64,000 nt of DNA from Chiridota heheva (lineage: Eukaryota > Echinodermata > Holothuroidea > Apodida > Chiridotidae), in assembly GCA_020152595.1 (NCBI GenBank), contig JAIGNY010002748.1, positions 752,501 through 816,500 of the forward strand, read 5' to 3'. Position 1 is the first letter of the stretch. Every line of letters begins with the position of its first letter. The translations under genes and the position numbers were made by a program. Of this stretch, positions 10,030 through 21,654 are shown one piece after another. Under the pieces are notes generated by a model that made no database searches, was not told the origin of the DNA, and was given only the letters and a program-made list of their open reading frames with translations.

Positions 10030-10310
10030 CGGTTGGCGTTCATGTCCTCTTGAAGGATTTTTACCGACTTCCAGTTTTGGGGAAAGAATCCTTCACTTAT
10101 TGATTTGTTTATTATCTTTGTTACAAGCGGTGAGAGAACGTCAATCGATTGTTTCACCAAGGTAGTTGGTGCTGGGTCTAATACACACTGCTTGTTTTTG
10201 GCCTCTCTGATGAGCTTAGCTACAGTATTTCACACTCATCCAGTGGTTGAGAAGCAGATACTGTAGCTCTGGTGTTTCCCTAGATCAATCATCACACAAC
10301 TGAAACTGAG
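10030..10310 (-). pseudogene. CR1-like LINE, start of reverse transcriptase
   Basis: Minus-strand translation gives VAKLIREAKNKQCVLDPAPT and then TLVKQSIDVLSPLVTKIINK and EGFFPKTG, the beginning of a CR1-type RT domain. It belongs to the same copy as 7569-8436 and is separated from it by the inserted LINE. About 60 residues that should lie between the two parts are missing, so a deletion accompanied or followed the insertion. Confidence 0.7.
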
Positions 10311-10329
10311 GCAGTACTGTCTAATGCAC

Positions 10330-10593
10330 TTGTCAGTTGTATGACTCACCCCTACTACCCCTGGCAATGTGAGTCAAAGGGGTGGGTCATTGGCATATGA
10401 AACAGTGACTCACATGTGCGTCATTGTACCAAATTGTCAGTGACCAGAGTGACTCTTGGGTGAGTCAATTTACTTTAGACCCATTGACTTTGTACAGAGG
10501 CAAGTGATTTGGGGTAAGTCATTTGCACAAGAAATGTCAGTCACCTAAGTGACTGAGGGGTGCGTCAATGTACATATTTTGACCACCCACCTT
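10330..10593. repeat. Diverged GTGACTCA-type repeats leading into the 18-bp array
   Basis: Motifs TGACTCAC, GTGAGTCA, GTGACTCT and GGGTAAGTCA recur at irregular spacing on both strands. They look like older, scrambled copies of the unit that is regular from 10594. Confidence 0.5.
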
Positions 10594-11226
10594 GGTGCAA
10601 TGACTCACTTTGGTACAATGACTCGCCTTGGTGCAATGACTCGCCTTGGTAAAATGACTCGCCTTGGTGCAATGACTCGCCTTGGTGCAATGACTCGCCT
10701 TGGTGCAATGACTCGCCTTGGTGCAATGACTAGCCTTGGTGCAATGACTCGCCTTGGTGCAATGACTCGCCTTGGTGCAATGACTCGCCTTGGTGCAATG
10801 ACTCGCCATGGTGCAATGACTCGCCTTGGTGCAATGACTCGCCTTGGTGCAATGACTCGCCTTGGTGCAATGACTCGCCTTGGTGCAATGACTCGCCTTG
10901 GTGCAATGACTCGCCTTGGTGCAATGACTCGCCTTGGTGCAATGACTCGCCTTGGTGCAATGACTTGCCTTGGTGCAATGACTCGCCTTGGTGCAATGAC
11001 TCGCCTTGGGGTAATGACTCGCCTTGGTGCAATGACTCGCCTTGGGGTAATGACTCGCCTTGGTGCAATGACTCGCCTTGGTGCAATGACTCGCCTTGGT
11101 GCAATGACTCGCCTTGGTGCAATGACTCGCCTTGGTGCAATGACTCACCTTGGTGCAATGACTCATCTTGGTGCAATGACTCACCTTGGTGCAATGACTC
11201 ATCTTGGTGCAATGACTCACCTTGTG
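10594..11226. repeat. 18-bp minisatellite, about 35 copies
   Basis: The unit is TGACTCGCCTTGGTGCAA, repeated almost perfectly for 630 bases. Variants carry TGACTCA (at both ends), GGGGTAA in place of GGTGCAA, or single changes. Because 18 is a multiple of three, several frames stay open on both strands and produce false hexapeptide-repeat proteins. TGACTCA is the AP-1 consensus, so the unit may have been a bZIP-type site, but most copies have the G variant. The array lies between the endonuclease and RT parts of the CR1-like LINE. Confidence 0.9.
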
Positions 11227-11239
11227 TAGGGGTAAGTCA

Positions 11240-11905
11240 CTGGTCGCATCAACATCAGCAAGTTGTTCACGAAGATACTGCTGGAACTCATTTGCGTTAA
11301 TACTGTACCTGCAATTTCCCTACTCTCTATTTTTTCCAATAGTAAACTCGGGTGATGTGTGCGTGGGGAACACCACATGTTGGGAAAAGTCATAAGAATT
11401 GATGACATCCAGAAACTGTGGTCTGGGTTTTCAGTCTTGTTGACATGAATCTTGTAATCCCCAGTTAATACTAGAGTGGAATTAGTCTCGGCCAATGATT
11501 CAAGAAAATCATCAAAGTTAACAATAAAATCATGAAGTGTGTAATTGTTCTGTGCTAAATATGGGGGACGATAAACTACTACTAGCTTCAGCGGCCCATA
11601 TTTCGTTTCAATGCTGTGCTCTGAGAATTCAAAGGAGCCTAAGTTTCCAGTCTGATCTAGTCTTATATTAATGCTCTCTCTGAAAAGTAAACCTGTGCCA
11701 CCCCCCATTGTGCCATCATTGCATGGTTTATCCAAGAACATAAACCCATTTTGTTTAAATTAACCCATCACAGTATCTTCATTTTCTGTCAGCCATGTTT
11801 CCGTGAAAGCAAAAATATCAATATTTCTCTCAATTGCATAATCTACAAGCTTAAGTGCCTTTATGTTGTTGTACATGGTGCACAGTGACATAACAATGCT
11901 TTTTT
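11240..11905 (-). pseudogene. CR1-like LINE, AP-type endonuclease domain
   Basis: Minus-strand translation shows, in order, YAIERNIDIFAFTETWLTEN (near 11840), GGGTGLLFRESI and KYGPLKLVVVYRPP, then LTGDYKIHVN. These are the E-T, YRPP and GD(F/Y)N boxes of APE-type LINE endonucleases, which nick target DNA. One of these boxes has H in place of N neighbours and stops are present, so it is inactive. It is the 5' part of the copy whose RT is at 7569-8436 and 10030-10310. Confidence 0.75.
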
Positions 11906-12368
11906 GAAGATCTCAAACTTCAGTTGGTCAAAGAGGGAAACACTTATGTATTATCATTGCAGTCATTTTTCAACAAATACTGGACAGAATTGATTTTTCT
12001 TTAAATATGATGTGTAGCCTACTAGGCCTATTAAATATTCAAAAAGAGTTTCCAACATAGGCCTAGGACCAGGGGTGGACTGGGTCTTGCAACCGGCCCG
12101 GGCATTTTTCACATGGACCGGCCTATTATTCATTAATATGTTACTTATATATTGATCGCCATCCTGTGGGTAGGTCTGAGTGGAGGTGGTATTTTTTTGA
12201 AGTTTTAGTTTTGATGTTTCTAAATTTTAGGTTACAATAATCCTTTAAAAAAAGACCCAAAACTAATTTTCCAGAAGTAAAACTACAAAACTACGAAATT
12301 TTAAAACGTAAACAAATTACATGATCGACAAGATAATACATGTGCAATAACACGAGTACATGTCTTGT

Positions 12369-13320
12369 CTACGAGAGTAGGAGCCTACGCAATTCGCTGC
12401 TTCTGGCAGCCACACCATCAATGATATTTTTAGTGTCAAGTTTGGCCAATATCCTTTTTTCTACAGACATCAACATGAACGCCTCAAGATGCTTCTGGGC
12501 CATTGTACTTCTCAAACGGTTTTTTATTCTCTTCAAGGCAGAGAAAGAACGTTCACATGCCACTTGTGACACAGGTAGCGTTAGCAGCAACTTGTAGGCA
12601 AGCCCAATGCTCTTGTAAACATCAGTGAAGAGGTTCAACTCGAGGAGCACCTTGTAGCAGCAGAGAGGACAGCCTTTACATGACTCACTTGATAAGCTCT
12701 CTCTGTGCTGTTCAGAGTCGGACTCACCATCACTGTCCTCCTGCAATGTATAAGCATCTGGTACTGATTGTTTCAGTGTTGGCCACTGATCTCCAAGGCT
12801 TTGCAGTTCTGTTCGCAGTTGTTCCGCAGTTACAGCATCATCAAATCTCACCAAATATCTATGCAGCTCTTCCATGGCTCCCGATGGCACTTGACCGAAG
12901 TTCCTTGGGTGAAGAAGTGTAAGATCAGCATAGAATGTCAATGTTGCTGATCTGCCAAATCGTCGCTCAATGCTGCTCACAATAGTGTCCACTATCGGGT
13001 TATACACTTCAATGCGATACCTGTTCACTGGGTCAGACGCTGATGTAGCCTCATCTGTGGCTCGTTCGCCATCCATGCGTTTCTTCTGTCTTTGACGTTT
13101 TACCGGAAGGGACTTTTCCACGACAAGATCTTCCTCTCCCTTTTCCTCTAGCTGGTCATTAGCCCATTCAACAAACTTTGCAGCTGCATCATGAATAGCA
13201 TGGAAGTGTCGTCTCGTAGCTTCCGCATATTTTCCAGCAAGTTGTCTACCGTTTGGTGGACATTTAGCAGATCCAGTTGCACAGTTTGCAGATACTTGGA
13301 CAGCGCTGTAGTGTGGGAGA
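12369..13320 (-). pseudogene. hAT transposase, C-terminal dimerisation part
   Basis: Minus-strand frames from about 13320 down to 12369 give a C-terminal transposase half. The longest open stretch is 250 codons (12369-13121). The hAT C-terminal dimerisation signature is clear near the end: LPVSQVACERSFSALKRIKN followed by LRSTMAQKHLEAFMLM. An acidic region (near 12740) and a basic one (VKRQRQKKR, near 13090) precede it. Upstream of 13121 the frame is continuous as sequence but has no ATG. The catalytic core that should join it to the N-terminal part is missing. Confidence 0.8.
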
Positions 13321-13336
13321 ATAGTTTCAGATTTAC

Positions 13337-14347
13337 TTAGGCAGTCAGGATAGTTCCAAACTTCAGGAGTTTTAAAACTTCCAAAAATGTACCATGGTCA
13401 ATCTCCTCATTGTCAAGTGTGTATGCTGCTTCTTTATTGCTGCCTCTGTAGCTCAGTCCCCTCTTACCAATGAGTTTGATCACATCTACAATTCTCTCCA
13501 TTACTTGTCGTCTCTTTCTATCCTCATCGTGATTGTCACGCGTCAGCAGGTGAGAAATGCTGGACTGTTGTCGATCTACCAGGTATGCTGTAGAACACCG
13601 CAAATGAGAAGAAGAGCGTTCATGTTCTTCCACACGTGTATGTACATGTCGCCAGTCAGTCATTCCCTCTATGAACGTCACCCCGTCCCCAACTGAGGTT
13701 TTGGCAAATGCTAAGCACACTGAACAGTGAAGAGAATGTTTGGCCTTGTTGTATGACAACCACCATCTGTTTGTACCATCATTTCGCATAAAGCTCCTCT
13801 TGACCACTTTTTTGCCAGTTTTCTGATTAGGGTGGTATTCACAAAAGAGCGAACATTCCTCATCTCCACATGGTTTCTTAAAGTAGTTAATCGAGGGGTT
13901 TCCCTCATCCGCAAGTGGAGATGCTGGAGCAGGCACATCTCTCTCAGGTGACTTAACGTGTTCACCAATTTCCGCCAATTCTGCTGATGGCCCCGCTACA
14001 GATTCAGCAGACAATTGGTCATCTACAGATTCAGCTGCTGATGACTCCGCTACCGATTGACTTTCTTTTTCCCCGTCTTCACTGACTTCACCACACCTAG
14101 TAGTCGTAGTAGTAGTAGTACCCTTGACCTTGAACAGACCCACAAGGTTTCTGCACTGAGAAGCACTAATCGCCAGTTTCTTTTTCTTTCTCAGCACCAC
14201 CTTTTTTTTTCTTTTGGTTTGTTTCATCCATTGTTGATTGCAAGCACTGAAATAAAGGATAAAGTTGGGACAGTGTGAAGATGTGAAGACTGTAATATCT
14301 GGCATGATACGTCCTTCCCCACGCCCCTTTTCACATGCGTGTGTCAA
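13337..14347 (-). pseudogene. hAT transposase, N-terminal part with TTF-type zinc finger
   Basis: An open stretch of 336 codons on the minus strand. Its first 150 residues are low-complexity (KRKKKVVLRKKKK, TTTTTT, serine/alanine/glutamate-rich). Then comes a TTF/ZMYM-type DNA-binding region with RWWLSYNKAKHSLHCSVCLA and HERSSSHLRC, then DRKRRQVMERIVDVIKLIGK and GLSYRGSNKEAAYTLDN, typical of ZMYM1-like hAT transposases. It stops at 13337 just before the catalytic domain should continue. Together with the C-terminal part it is about 100-200 residues short of a usual transposase, so an internal deletion is likely. Confidence 0.8.
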
Positions 14348-15384
14348 TGTCTCTCTTTCTCTCTACGTCCCTCTCCAAGTCCTGCCCCCAGGCTACATGA
14401 CCCTCCCCATGTGAGAGATGTCCCTCTATCCATAATATAGGCCTATTAATGGAGTAAATTGTAGACATAGAATTACGCAATCAGTAGCCTAACGTTAATA
14501 AAGAACCTGTAAACAACCGTGCATTCCCTAAAAAATTTTTCTGGCATTGATGTAAGGATTTTTCCGAAAATCAAAAAGTGGCCAGCTTTACCCACAGTAT
14601 TGTCTAGAACGGGCCCGTGACTTCTGATGGGGTCCGAGCTTTCGAAGACCCTCAAGGAGGAGGAAGGGGGGGGGGGGGGGAGGGGGACTCACAGTTATAC
14701 TGACTATGTTGGGATGTGCAAACTCAATGTGACCTACTGTGGTTCATTTTTTATTTTCCGACGCTTCGAAAAAATCTAAAACATTGAAAAATATGGGTAG
14801 GCTGTCTCTGTTAAAAATTTTGCTGAACTAGTCACACGCATTACATGTATGTGATTAGAATTGATGATCATTCATAAAACCCGGGCCCCGTCAGCCTCTC
14901 TGCTGAAAATTTCGCTGAGCTGGTCACAGGCTTTACATGTAGGCTTATATGAATTGATCATACACAATGAAATCTCAAACTTTACATACTTTTCTAAACT
15001 AATGATAATGGCTTGAGAAATAGGTACGAATTGCCCTGTTCGGGGGTTATCATATGGAGGGTGAAAAAAAGCAAGAAGTACGAAAAACTGGTTTCATTTC
15101 TCACCCTCCACACACATCACGGATTCCGTCCGAATGACCGACCGTCCGACGCTTTGCCTGTTGGGCGCGCCGCGTGACTTGTTGAATGGGTGTATACAAC
15201 AACTTGAACCACCTTTTAATACACAGTCTAGACTAGACTCCTTCTCAGAGATTTAGCCATGGCTCGCGGCGCGTTCTATTAACTTTTATGAAAAAGAGCT
15301 GTAATTTTTTCCTGGCTCACGAGGCCACCGGCCCACCAGGCATTGCCCAAATGTCCGTGTGGCCAGTCCGCCCCTACCTAGGAC

Positions 15385-15922
15385 TATATGAGTACCATTA
15401 ATTTTCGCTGACTGGCTGAGGCGACACAGGTATTCATAAAAAATATCCCATTGACTGTAATAATAACGTTTTTCCTCCAACTTGGCAAAACCGTGCTGAG
15501 CTTGTACACGCTTACGTCGACTTTGACGTCGCTCACGTTAGACTTAAAACATCCATTTGATTGTAGACTATTAAATTCATTGACATAACTAATTAATAGA
15601 ATGACTAAATAATAGTTAATGTTTTTTTGGAAGGATATTTCCATTCCAAATTTCAGATTTGTTCATGATATCAAGTGTTAATAACTTGGATTTAACTGAA
15701 GTGATTTGGTAATAAAATTAAATGGAATTTCATTTTTAAGGCCTCCTTGATTTTGTACCTAAGGAGGATTGTGAATATTTTTTGCAGGGAATGGATTGTT
15801 AAGGAATTTGTCTGGTAATTTTTCATAGTTTTATGCATGACCAGAGATGCGAGAGCTTTTAAATAAGAATACAAAAATCAACAAAATTTGAGGTTTTTCA
15901 TATGAAGCCTAACACTAATGAC
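15385..15922. other. No recognisable gene
   Basis: AT-rich sequence between two hAT elements. No domain or repeat I can support. Confidence 0.4.
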
Positions 15923-16896
15923 CAGCATTCGACAAATCCCCTGTCCAGACGCCCGGAGCAACTAATATTTATGTCTGGGCAAGTTGAATAACAAGTTGAT
16001 ATGTCCGCTGGGCAACCATAAATTGATCCAAACTAATAGAGTGAATTTCTCTTATAAAACTATTCATTACCCAGATTATACTTACTACAGTATAATTGAT
16101 GGAAATGCCCAGAGAATAACTTCAATCAGACTTATATTCCATTTATTTGGAAGCCAAAATATTTTGTTATGTTACGAAATGATCTTAAACCTCGCCATAA
16201 CAACATACACGTACCCATACATAAGACGTACATAAACGTATATCGCACAGGTACACACAAAACATACATGTATGATATACAGTACAGCTATATGATCCAG
16301 GCCACCAAAGCTGGTTGAAGATGTGTGCAATGCATGCTGTTTTGCTATCGAGGCTTGCTCTTTTCAACCAATCATATCTCACATAAAAAATGTCATGCAT
16401 ATTTATATCCAGTCTCTGTTTCTTGGCGAGGTCTGTTCTGCTGTGTTAATGCACCACATGCAATGGGTCCAATACCCGTTTCATGTACACATACAGTATC
16501 ATACAGGGCATACCGTTATGCTGTTTATACTGTACTGTTACATGGCAAACTTGACCTACTTTTGCCACTTGTTTACGCAAAAGTTTATTTACTTAAAGCT
16601 AAGTTAAAACTTCTGTGTTTCATTTTCGATTTCATGGAGCCTGTTATTGCTTTATACTTGTAGAGGATATATGGATTACAAATTCCACTGTTTTTTTGGT
16701 AGTGTAAGAGTCTTATTATTTATACAGCATTCTCAGTAAATATTGCCGTAAGAAATATTTTACCATAACGTGCATCACCTCGTCCAATATTATCGTGATT
16801 ATTGTCGGGCAAGTGGATTTTGCTTCCGGGCAAGCATTTCTGCACATGTGTCTGCCCGGCGGATTAGTGAATTTTGGGGCGATTTGTCGAATGCTG
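15923..16896. mobile_element. Non-autonomous hAT-like element
   Basis: The left end is CAGCATTCGACAAATC and the reverse complement of the right end is the same 16 bases. Outside lie CTAATGAC (15915-15922) and CTACTGAC (16897-16904), a 7-of-8 match to a target duplication. Subterminal GGGCAAGT and CGGGCAAG motifs recur near both ends. No transposase frame is present in its 974 bases. Confidence 0.75.
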
Positions 16897-16904
16897 CTAC
16901 TGAC

Positions 16905-17433
16905 CCCGATATGGTTGCCATTTCAAGTGTGGCCTATATCTCAACAATCTCCTAACTACTAGTAATATATATGTATTTGAATTTTTAAGAAAACTTGTAA
17001 ATGAAGTGGAACTATTTGGATTTGTGAAGCTACAGTAAGTGTATAGTTAAGTACCAATATTGGAAAAATAAATATTTATGATTGGCAGCAAGGCCTTTCT
17101 TTGTACTGTAAATTACATTATGAATAATGTAAACCTTCAGATTCTTTTGATAATAGGAAATAGAGAGAATATAAACAAATGAGCTTTTATTGAATTTGAC
17201 ATGGACAAGTACCTGTATACTATTTATAAATGTTTACGTACAGTATGACCACTTTCCACATCATGAATCCAAATTACCTTTGTAGGAATTTGGGTCTGAT
17301 TTCCATTCAGCTTTTTTAAAGCATTGTAGTCATGTTTTAAACTGACTCCAGAAAGGAAACAATTTCTTAATCTGATTACAAAAACTGACACCCCCCCCCC
17401 CTCCCCCCCAAAAAAACACACACACTTTGTGCC
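16905..17433. other. No recognisable gene; C-run and CA tract
   Basis: AT-rich DNA with a homopolymeric C-run followed by A and CA repeats at about 17388-17425, just before piggyBac-like copy A. Confidence 0.4.
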
Positions 17434-17437
17434 TTAA

Positions 17438-20011
17438 CCCTTACTCTACCAGAGCATTTGAGATTACGATGTGTTATTTTAGGAAACTTTTTGGAAAGGG
17501 GGCTTTTTCACAAATTTATTTTCATTTTCTACTGTAATAAGTTTATGTTATATGAAAGCTAAGACTTTGACTTTACGTTGGTTTGCATAATTCTCTGATC
17601 AAATTTATGCAAATGAGGTCATTAATTCAGATTATTAGATGTCCTAAAACTGCTATCTTTGTGATATTCTGCTTTCTTGTGGCTAATTAGAAGAAAAAAA
17701 TATAGATGGAATTTATGAATTGTTGAAAGAAGGACCTTTTATTTGATAGTACTCTTGATTTTTTTGAGCAAGGAAAAAATTCATGTCAATTTCAAATTTT
17801 TTGACCTAAAAATTGACCTCTGATTTTGCCAATGATCTATTTAATAGGATTTGGCACTATACAAACATGCATTGTTCCTTTCTATAATGCCCAAAACTAA
17901 TATAATATAAAAAGGAAATGTTTGCACCAATATTTCAATAAAAAAAAAATGTTATGCAAATTTGCTAATTTACTTTTTATGCTAATTTGCTAATTTATTT
18001 ATTATGCACAGGCTTGAAATGTTCACTTTATGAACCAATTTTAGCCACTGGAGGCTTTGCAATTACTTATATTTATTCAGGTTATGTGGAATGTTTTGTA
18101 GAAACTTGCTTTTGTTGATTCTTATAGGAATTCTTGGTGAAAAGGTACTCAAAAATGGTTCAGAGCATCAGTAATCATGTTGACGTTGCCAATCATTGTA
18201 TCCTTCAGTGACAGTTGGTACCGCATATGAAATGTCAACAGATTTGTCCAAATACAGAAAAAGCCTTAAGAGAAATACAATTCCAACTGTTTCCAAGGAA
18301 ATACAGTGGTTGGGGGTTGGGTGTGTGTGTGGACGGGAGGGGGTTCTGGCTTATTTATATTGGGAGGGGGACCAGGGGTAATGCCATCCACAAAAAATGT
18401 GGCCCTCTTCCAGGATCCAAATTGCTTCAAAGAAAATAATTTCCCCCTACATGGGACTGCTTGGCCCCCACCAAAGGTCTCTTTCCCACAATATGGGACC
18501 CTTTCTCCTTAAAATTGTAATCTAACACCACTGCACCACAACCTCACAACATGCAATTGAGAAATAGGTATATGGGCACTGTTGCACTACAAATTAAAGG
18601 TTGATCTGTAAAGTTTTATCCAAAATTACTCTAAAAAGGACAATTCATGTTAATCATGTCGGATTTTATTGACCCATTTACTGTACTTGTTTATAATCCT
18701 TACAAGTAAATAATCCTAGCTAAACTACAGTGTTTTTGCTAAAATTTGAACGAATCCTTACTAACGTTAGCAACAGTATGCCTAACGTTAGGCAAAGAGT
18801 AACGTTACAGTTGTAAGCATGAAGTTTAAAAAAAGCACTCGTGATTTTGGAAATTTGAAAAAAATCATTTCACCTGGTGGTTTTGATAAACGTTGGGTCC
18901 AGGTACTAAGATCTCCATCACTAGCGATAAGCCTTCTGACTCTTCCTAATCCTTAGTTTCACTTTCAAACAAGATTCGGGATACACAATGTTCTGTCGTC
19001 TCAACGTAAATGTCAAAAAATTTCAAAATAACTCTAGTCATGTAGCTATAAAATGTTGTTAGAAACGATCAAGGGGGTTTGTCTTTTTATTGCAGCAATC
19101 CATGTTAAAGCACATTAAATGTTTTCGCTACAGAATGGTGTTTGAAACTTTTCATTACAATATGGGGGTGGATCATATAATTAATATCTTGACAAAAAGT
19201 GTCAAAAAATCACCAAAAATCACAAAATTGTACATATTTTACAAATACTTAAAAAAATATGACCTTGTGGTATAAGCAAAATTTGATTAGATTTGGACAG
19301 TATGACTTGTTTACATATTATATATAAAAACAAAAATCAATTTATTTTCTAAGCAATTTTTGTAAATTTGTCAAAAATATGCATTTTTTGGGACATTTTA
19401 TAACAAAAAGTAAAATTTCTTAATGTTTTTACAAAATTTACCGAAAAAAAGTGATTATACCCCCTCCTTACCCTTACAAAAAAAATACAATATTATGAAA
19501 GGTCTTTGCAATGAAACTATTTGCACCCCTATACAGACCCCTAGCTTGATTTAAAAAGGGGTAGGGTGCTAGACTTGTTGAAGCACATTAATGGGCGCGT
19601 GAAGCGCTGCATATTTTGGGCGTGGAGTCATGGGGCCCCCTGGTGAAGAAGCTCTGGAATTTTAGCTACAATCATGTATCTCAGAATGACGTTATTCTGA
19701 AGAATGACGTTATTCTGAATGATAAGAACCAATTATTAGCCAAACAGGACATTTGCTTACTATGCTATTATTCTGTGTTCTGTATCCATGTAAGGTATTT
19801 CATTTATGAGGCTGATTGAAGATCATTAAAATCAAAAAAAAAAAAAAATTATCATGAGGGGCAGGGTGGACCCCCATGGGTAGGGCGGATTCCTAAGGGG
19901 GAAGGGCTTCCCATGAATGGGCGGGGCGGGCCTTTGGTAAGGTCCCGATTTAATTTTTAGAAAAAGGTAGTTTTAAAACAGCGATATTATTGCCGCGTGG
20001 TAGAATAAGGG
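17438..20011. mobile_element. piggyBac-like non-autonomous element, copy A
   Basis: TTAA lies at both borders (17434-17437 and 20012-20015). Inside them the left end is CCCTTACTCTACCA and the reverse complement of the right end is CCCTTATTCTACCA. TTAA targets with ends starting CCC are the mark of piggyBac elements. The 2574-bp body has no transposase frame. It aligns in the same orientation with copy B (41875-43929) through most of its length. Copy A has about 410 bases near 19560-19960 that copy B lacks, including a doubled GAATGACGTTATTCT. Confidence 0.8.
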
Positions 20012-20015
20012 TTAA

Positions 20016-20582
20016 AGGATTAGTTCAGGGGTCATGGCTATATGAAAGATGACTTCAAAAGAAACAAAATGGTGAAGAAAGCATTCAAAAAACTTATCAT
20101 GTTATGGAGATATTCATGTTTAAAGTTTGGTATCTTTGAAACGACTGAAATCAGACTAGTTGTGATGTCATAGCCTCAGATTCCCCAAAGTCTTTGTATT
20201 CTATCATATTTTGTCCTGCAATTTTGTGGCTTAGCAACCTTTGAATATGTCAGGAAAGTAGTAAAACAGAATCTAGTAAGGTTAATTATGATTTACCACA
20301 TGAAGAAAGTTAAAGAAAAATACCGTAATTCAAATAGTAAAAAAGTGAAGTAAATTTTCTTCAAGATACATCACGACTGTTAAGAGTGTGAGGATGAAAG
20401 CCCTAACCTTACACTGTAGACTTACTACACCACTCATTTCTACACAGATGAAATAAGAGTTTTAAACTGTAATAACTCCTTAACAGAATAAGCTTTTGAA
20501 TGCTTTCTTCACCATTTTGTGTCTTTAAAATCCTCTTTTATATAAGAAACGTTTGCTCGACCACTGAAGTACATGTAATCCT
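20016..20582. mobile_element. TTAA-flanked MITE with long terminal inverted repeats
   Basis: It begins AGGATTAGTTCAGG after TTAA (20012-20015). The reverse complement of its right end begins AGGATTACATGTACTTCAG, followed outward by TTAA (20583-20586). The block CAAAATGGTGAAGAAAGCAT occurs in both inverted arms. It shares its left TTAA with the right end of piggyBac-like copy A. A second, partial copy is at 55805-56100. Confidence 0.7.
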
Positions 20583-20789
20583 TTAATCATGAATAGTCAC
20601 TGATTCCTACGTGTACCTGTATGCTCATTTTACTTTCCCTTTCATTTCCCTGAACTTTTAAACTTCCTCTTAGCAGCATGTGCAAGGGAATCACACGTGT
20701 GGGTTAATGTATTCTTCGTATGTTCATTCCATGTGTACAATTGTTTACTTGCAGTACTTAGAATTGACTTCTGCTATTCTTTCTTGTAG

Positions 20790-20864
20790 ATATTTTCCAT
20801 CTGGTCTGCATGATGGACTTGCTTCCGTATTACATGATTAGAGTACTTGTCGTTGTCTTGTATG
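20790..20864 (+). CDS. Ly6/uPAR three-finger protein, coding exon 1 (signal peptide)
   Basis: The acceptor CTTTCTTGTAG ends at 20789 and a strong donor GTAAGTATT starts at 20865. Translation starts at the ATG at 20810; a second ATG follows directly at 20813, so the true start could be either. The exon gives MMDLLPYYMIRVLVVVLY, the N-terminal and hydrophobic core of a signal peptide, and ends in phase 1 (a single G). That base completes a glycine codon with the first two bases of the exon at 46260. Bases 20790-20809 are 5' untranslated, so at least one upstream noncoding exon must exist; 7057-7120 is a candidate. Confidence 0.8.
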
Positions 20865-20899
20865 GTAAGTATTCTTTTTGTCATCTGCTTCTGTATTCA

Positions 20900-21588
20900 A
20901 GTGTAACATTTAAATGAAAAAACGTTAATGTTCTTGTTGTGTAAAGATGCATGGAGGATTTTAAATTCTGTGTGCGTAGAAGAATTATTTGGAATTTTAA
21001 AAGCAGCTGTTTGGAACCACTGTTTAGAACTAGCGCTGTCATGGTATGTTGATTATCGCAATATCTCTTATCCCACGACATGAAATATGCCTCTAAACAC
21101 ATACTGTATATCGCGATACCAAAAACTAATACAGAACTAAGAAATTTTTGTGCAACAAGGTTCTACATGTAGTTCGTACATTATGGTACCAACGTTGCGG
21201 TAGTAAATCTAAAATGCAAGTTTAGGCTATGATCGTTTCTGAATAAACTTTTGAAAATTGCAAAAATATTATGAAACATAAACTAGAAGATCAATGATGT
21301 AGTAGTTCAACGTATTTTTTAGGGTGGTTACAAGCCTATTTTTTGTTGGTGGGTTGTTAATTCGAGTAGGCTGGGGTTGTTAGGAAAGAAATACATGTTT
21401 GATGTTTATTTTGTGGGGAAATGCAAGAGGAAGCTTTAATATCGTTGTGATGCTAGAACATAAATGATGTAGTACATGTAGCTCAGTATATGTTTTGGTA
21501 GTGGGTATAAAATTCTTTTTGTTGGAGGGGAGTTACATTGGGTAGGCTTAGGTTGTTAGAAAGGAATGCACGTTTGATTATTAGTAGT
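20900..21588. other. Intronic sequence without recognisable features
   Basis: AT-rich, with short repeated phrases such as TGATGTAGTA and GGTTGTTAGRAAGGAAT near 21290-21560, suggesting an old diverged duplication of about 200 bp. Confidence 0.35.
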
Positions 21589-21654
21589 GGCACAACAAAA
21601 GGTTGGGAACGGCACAACAAAAGGTTGGGAACGGCACAACAAAAGGTTGGGAAT
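21589..21654. repeat. 22-bp unit repeated three times
   Basis: GGCACAACAAAAGGTTGGGA plus two bases occurs three times head to tail without a mismatch until the last bases, so the duplication is young. Confidence 0.85.

Larger units (their letters stand above)
12070..15376 (-). mobile_element. hAT DNA transposon with perfect 8-bp target duplication
   Basis: The left end reads CAGGGGTGGACTGG and the reverse complement of the right end reads TAGGGGCGGACTGG. CCTAGGAC lies immediately outside both ends (12062-12069 and 15377-15384), a perfect 8-bp target duplication as made by hAT transposases. The 3307-bp element carries decayed transposase on the minus strand. Its right part (14400-15280) is noncoding, with a G-run at 14666 and two diverged copies of a 65-bp block near 14805 and 14900. 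Confidence 0.92.

Noticed and set aside
10207..10225. Second hammerhead-like CTGATGAG
   Set aside because: The GAAA core and stem III are missing; it lies in CR1-like RT coding sequence.
10537..11300. Long open frames of MTRLGA, ESLHQG and SHCTKA type on both strands
   Set aside because: They are reading-frame by-products of an 18-bp minisatellite whose length is a multiple of three; every frame gives a trivial repeat.
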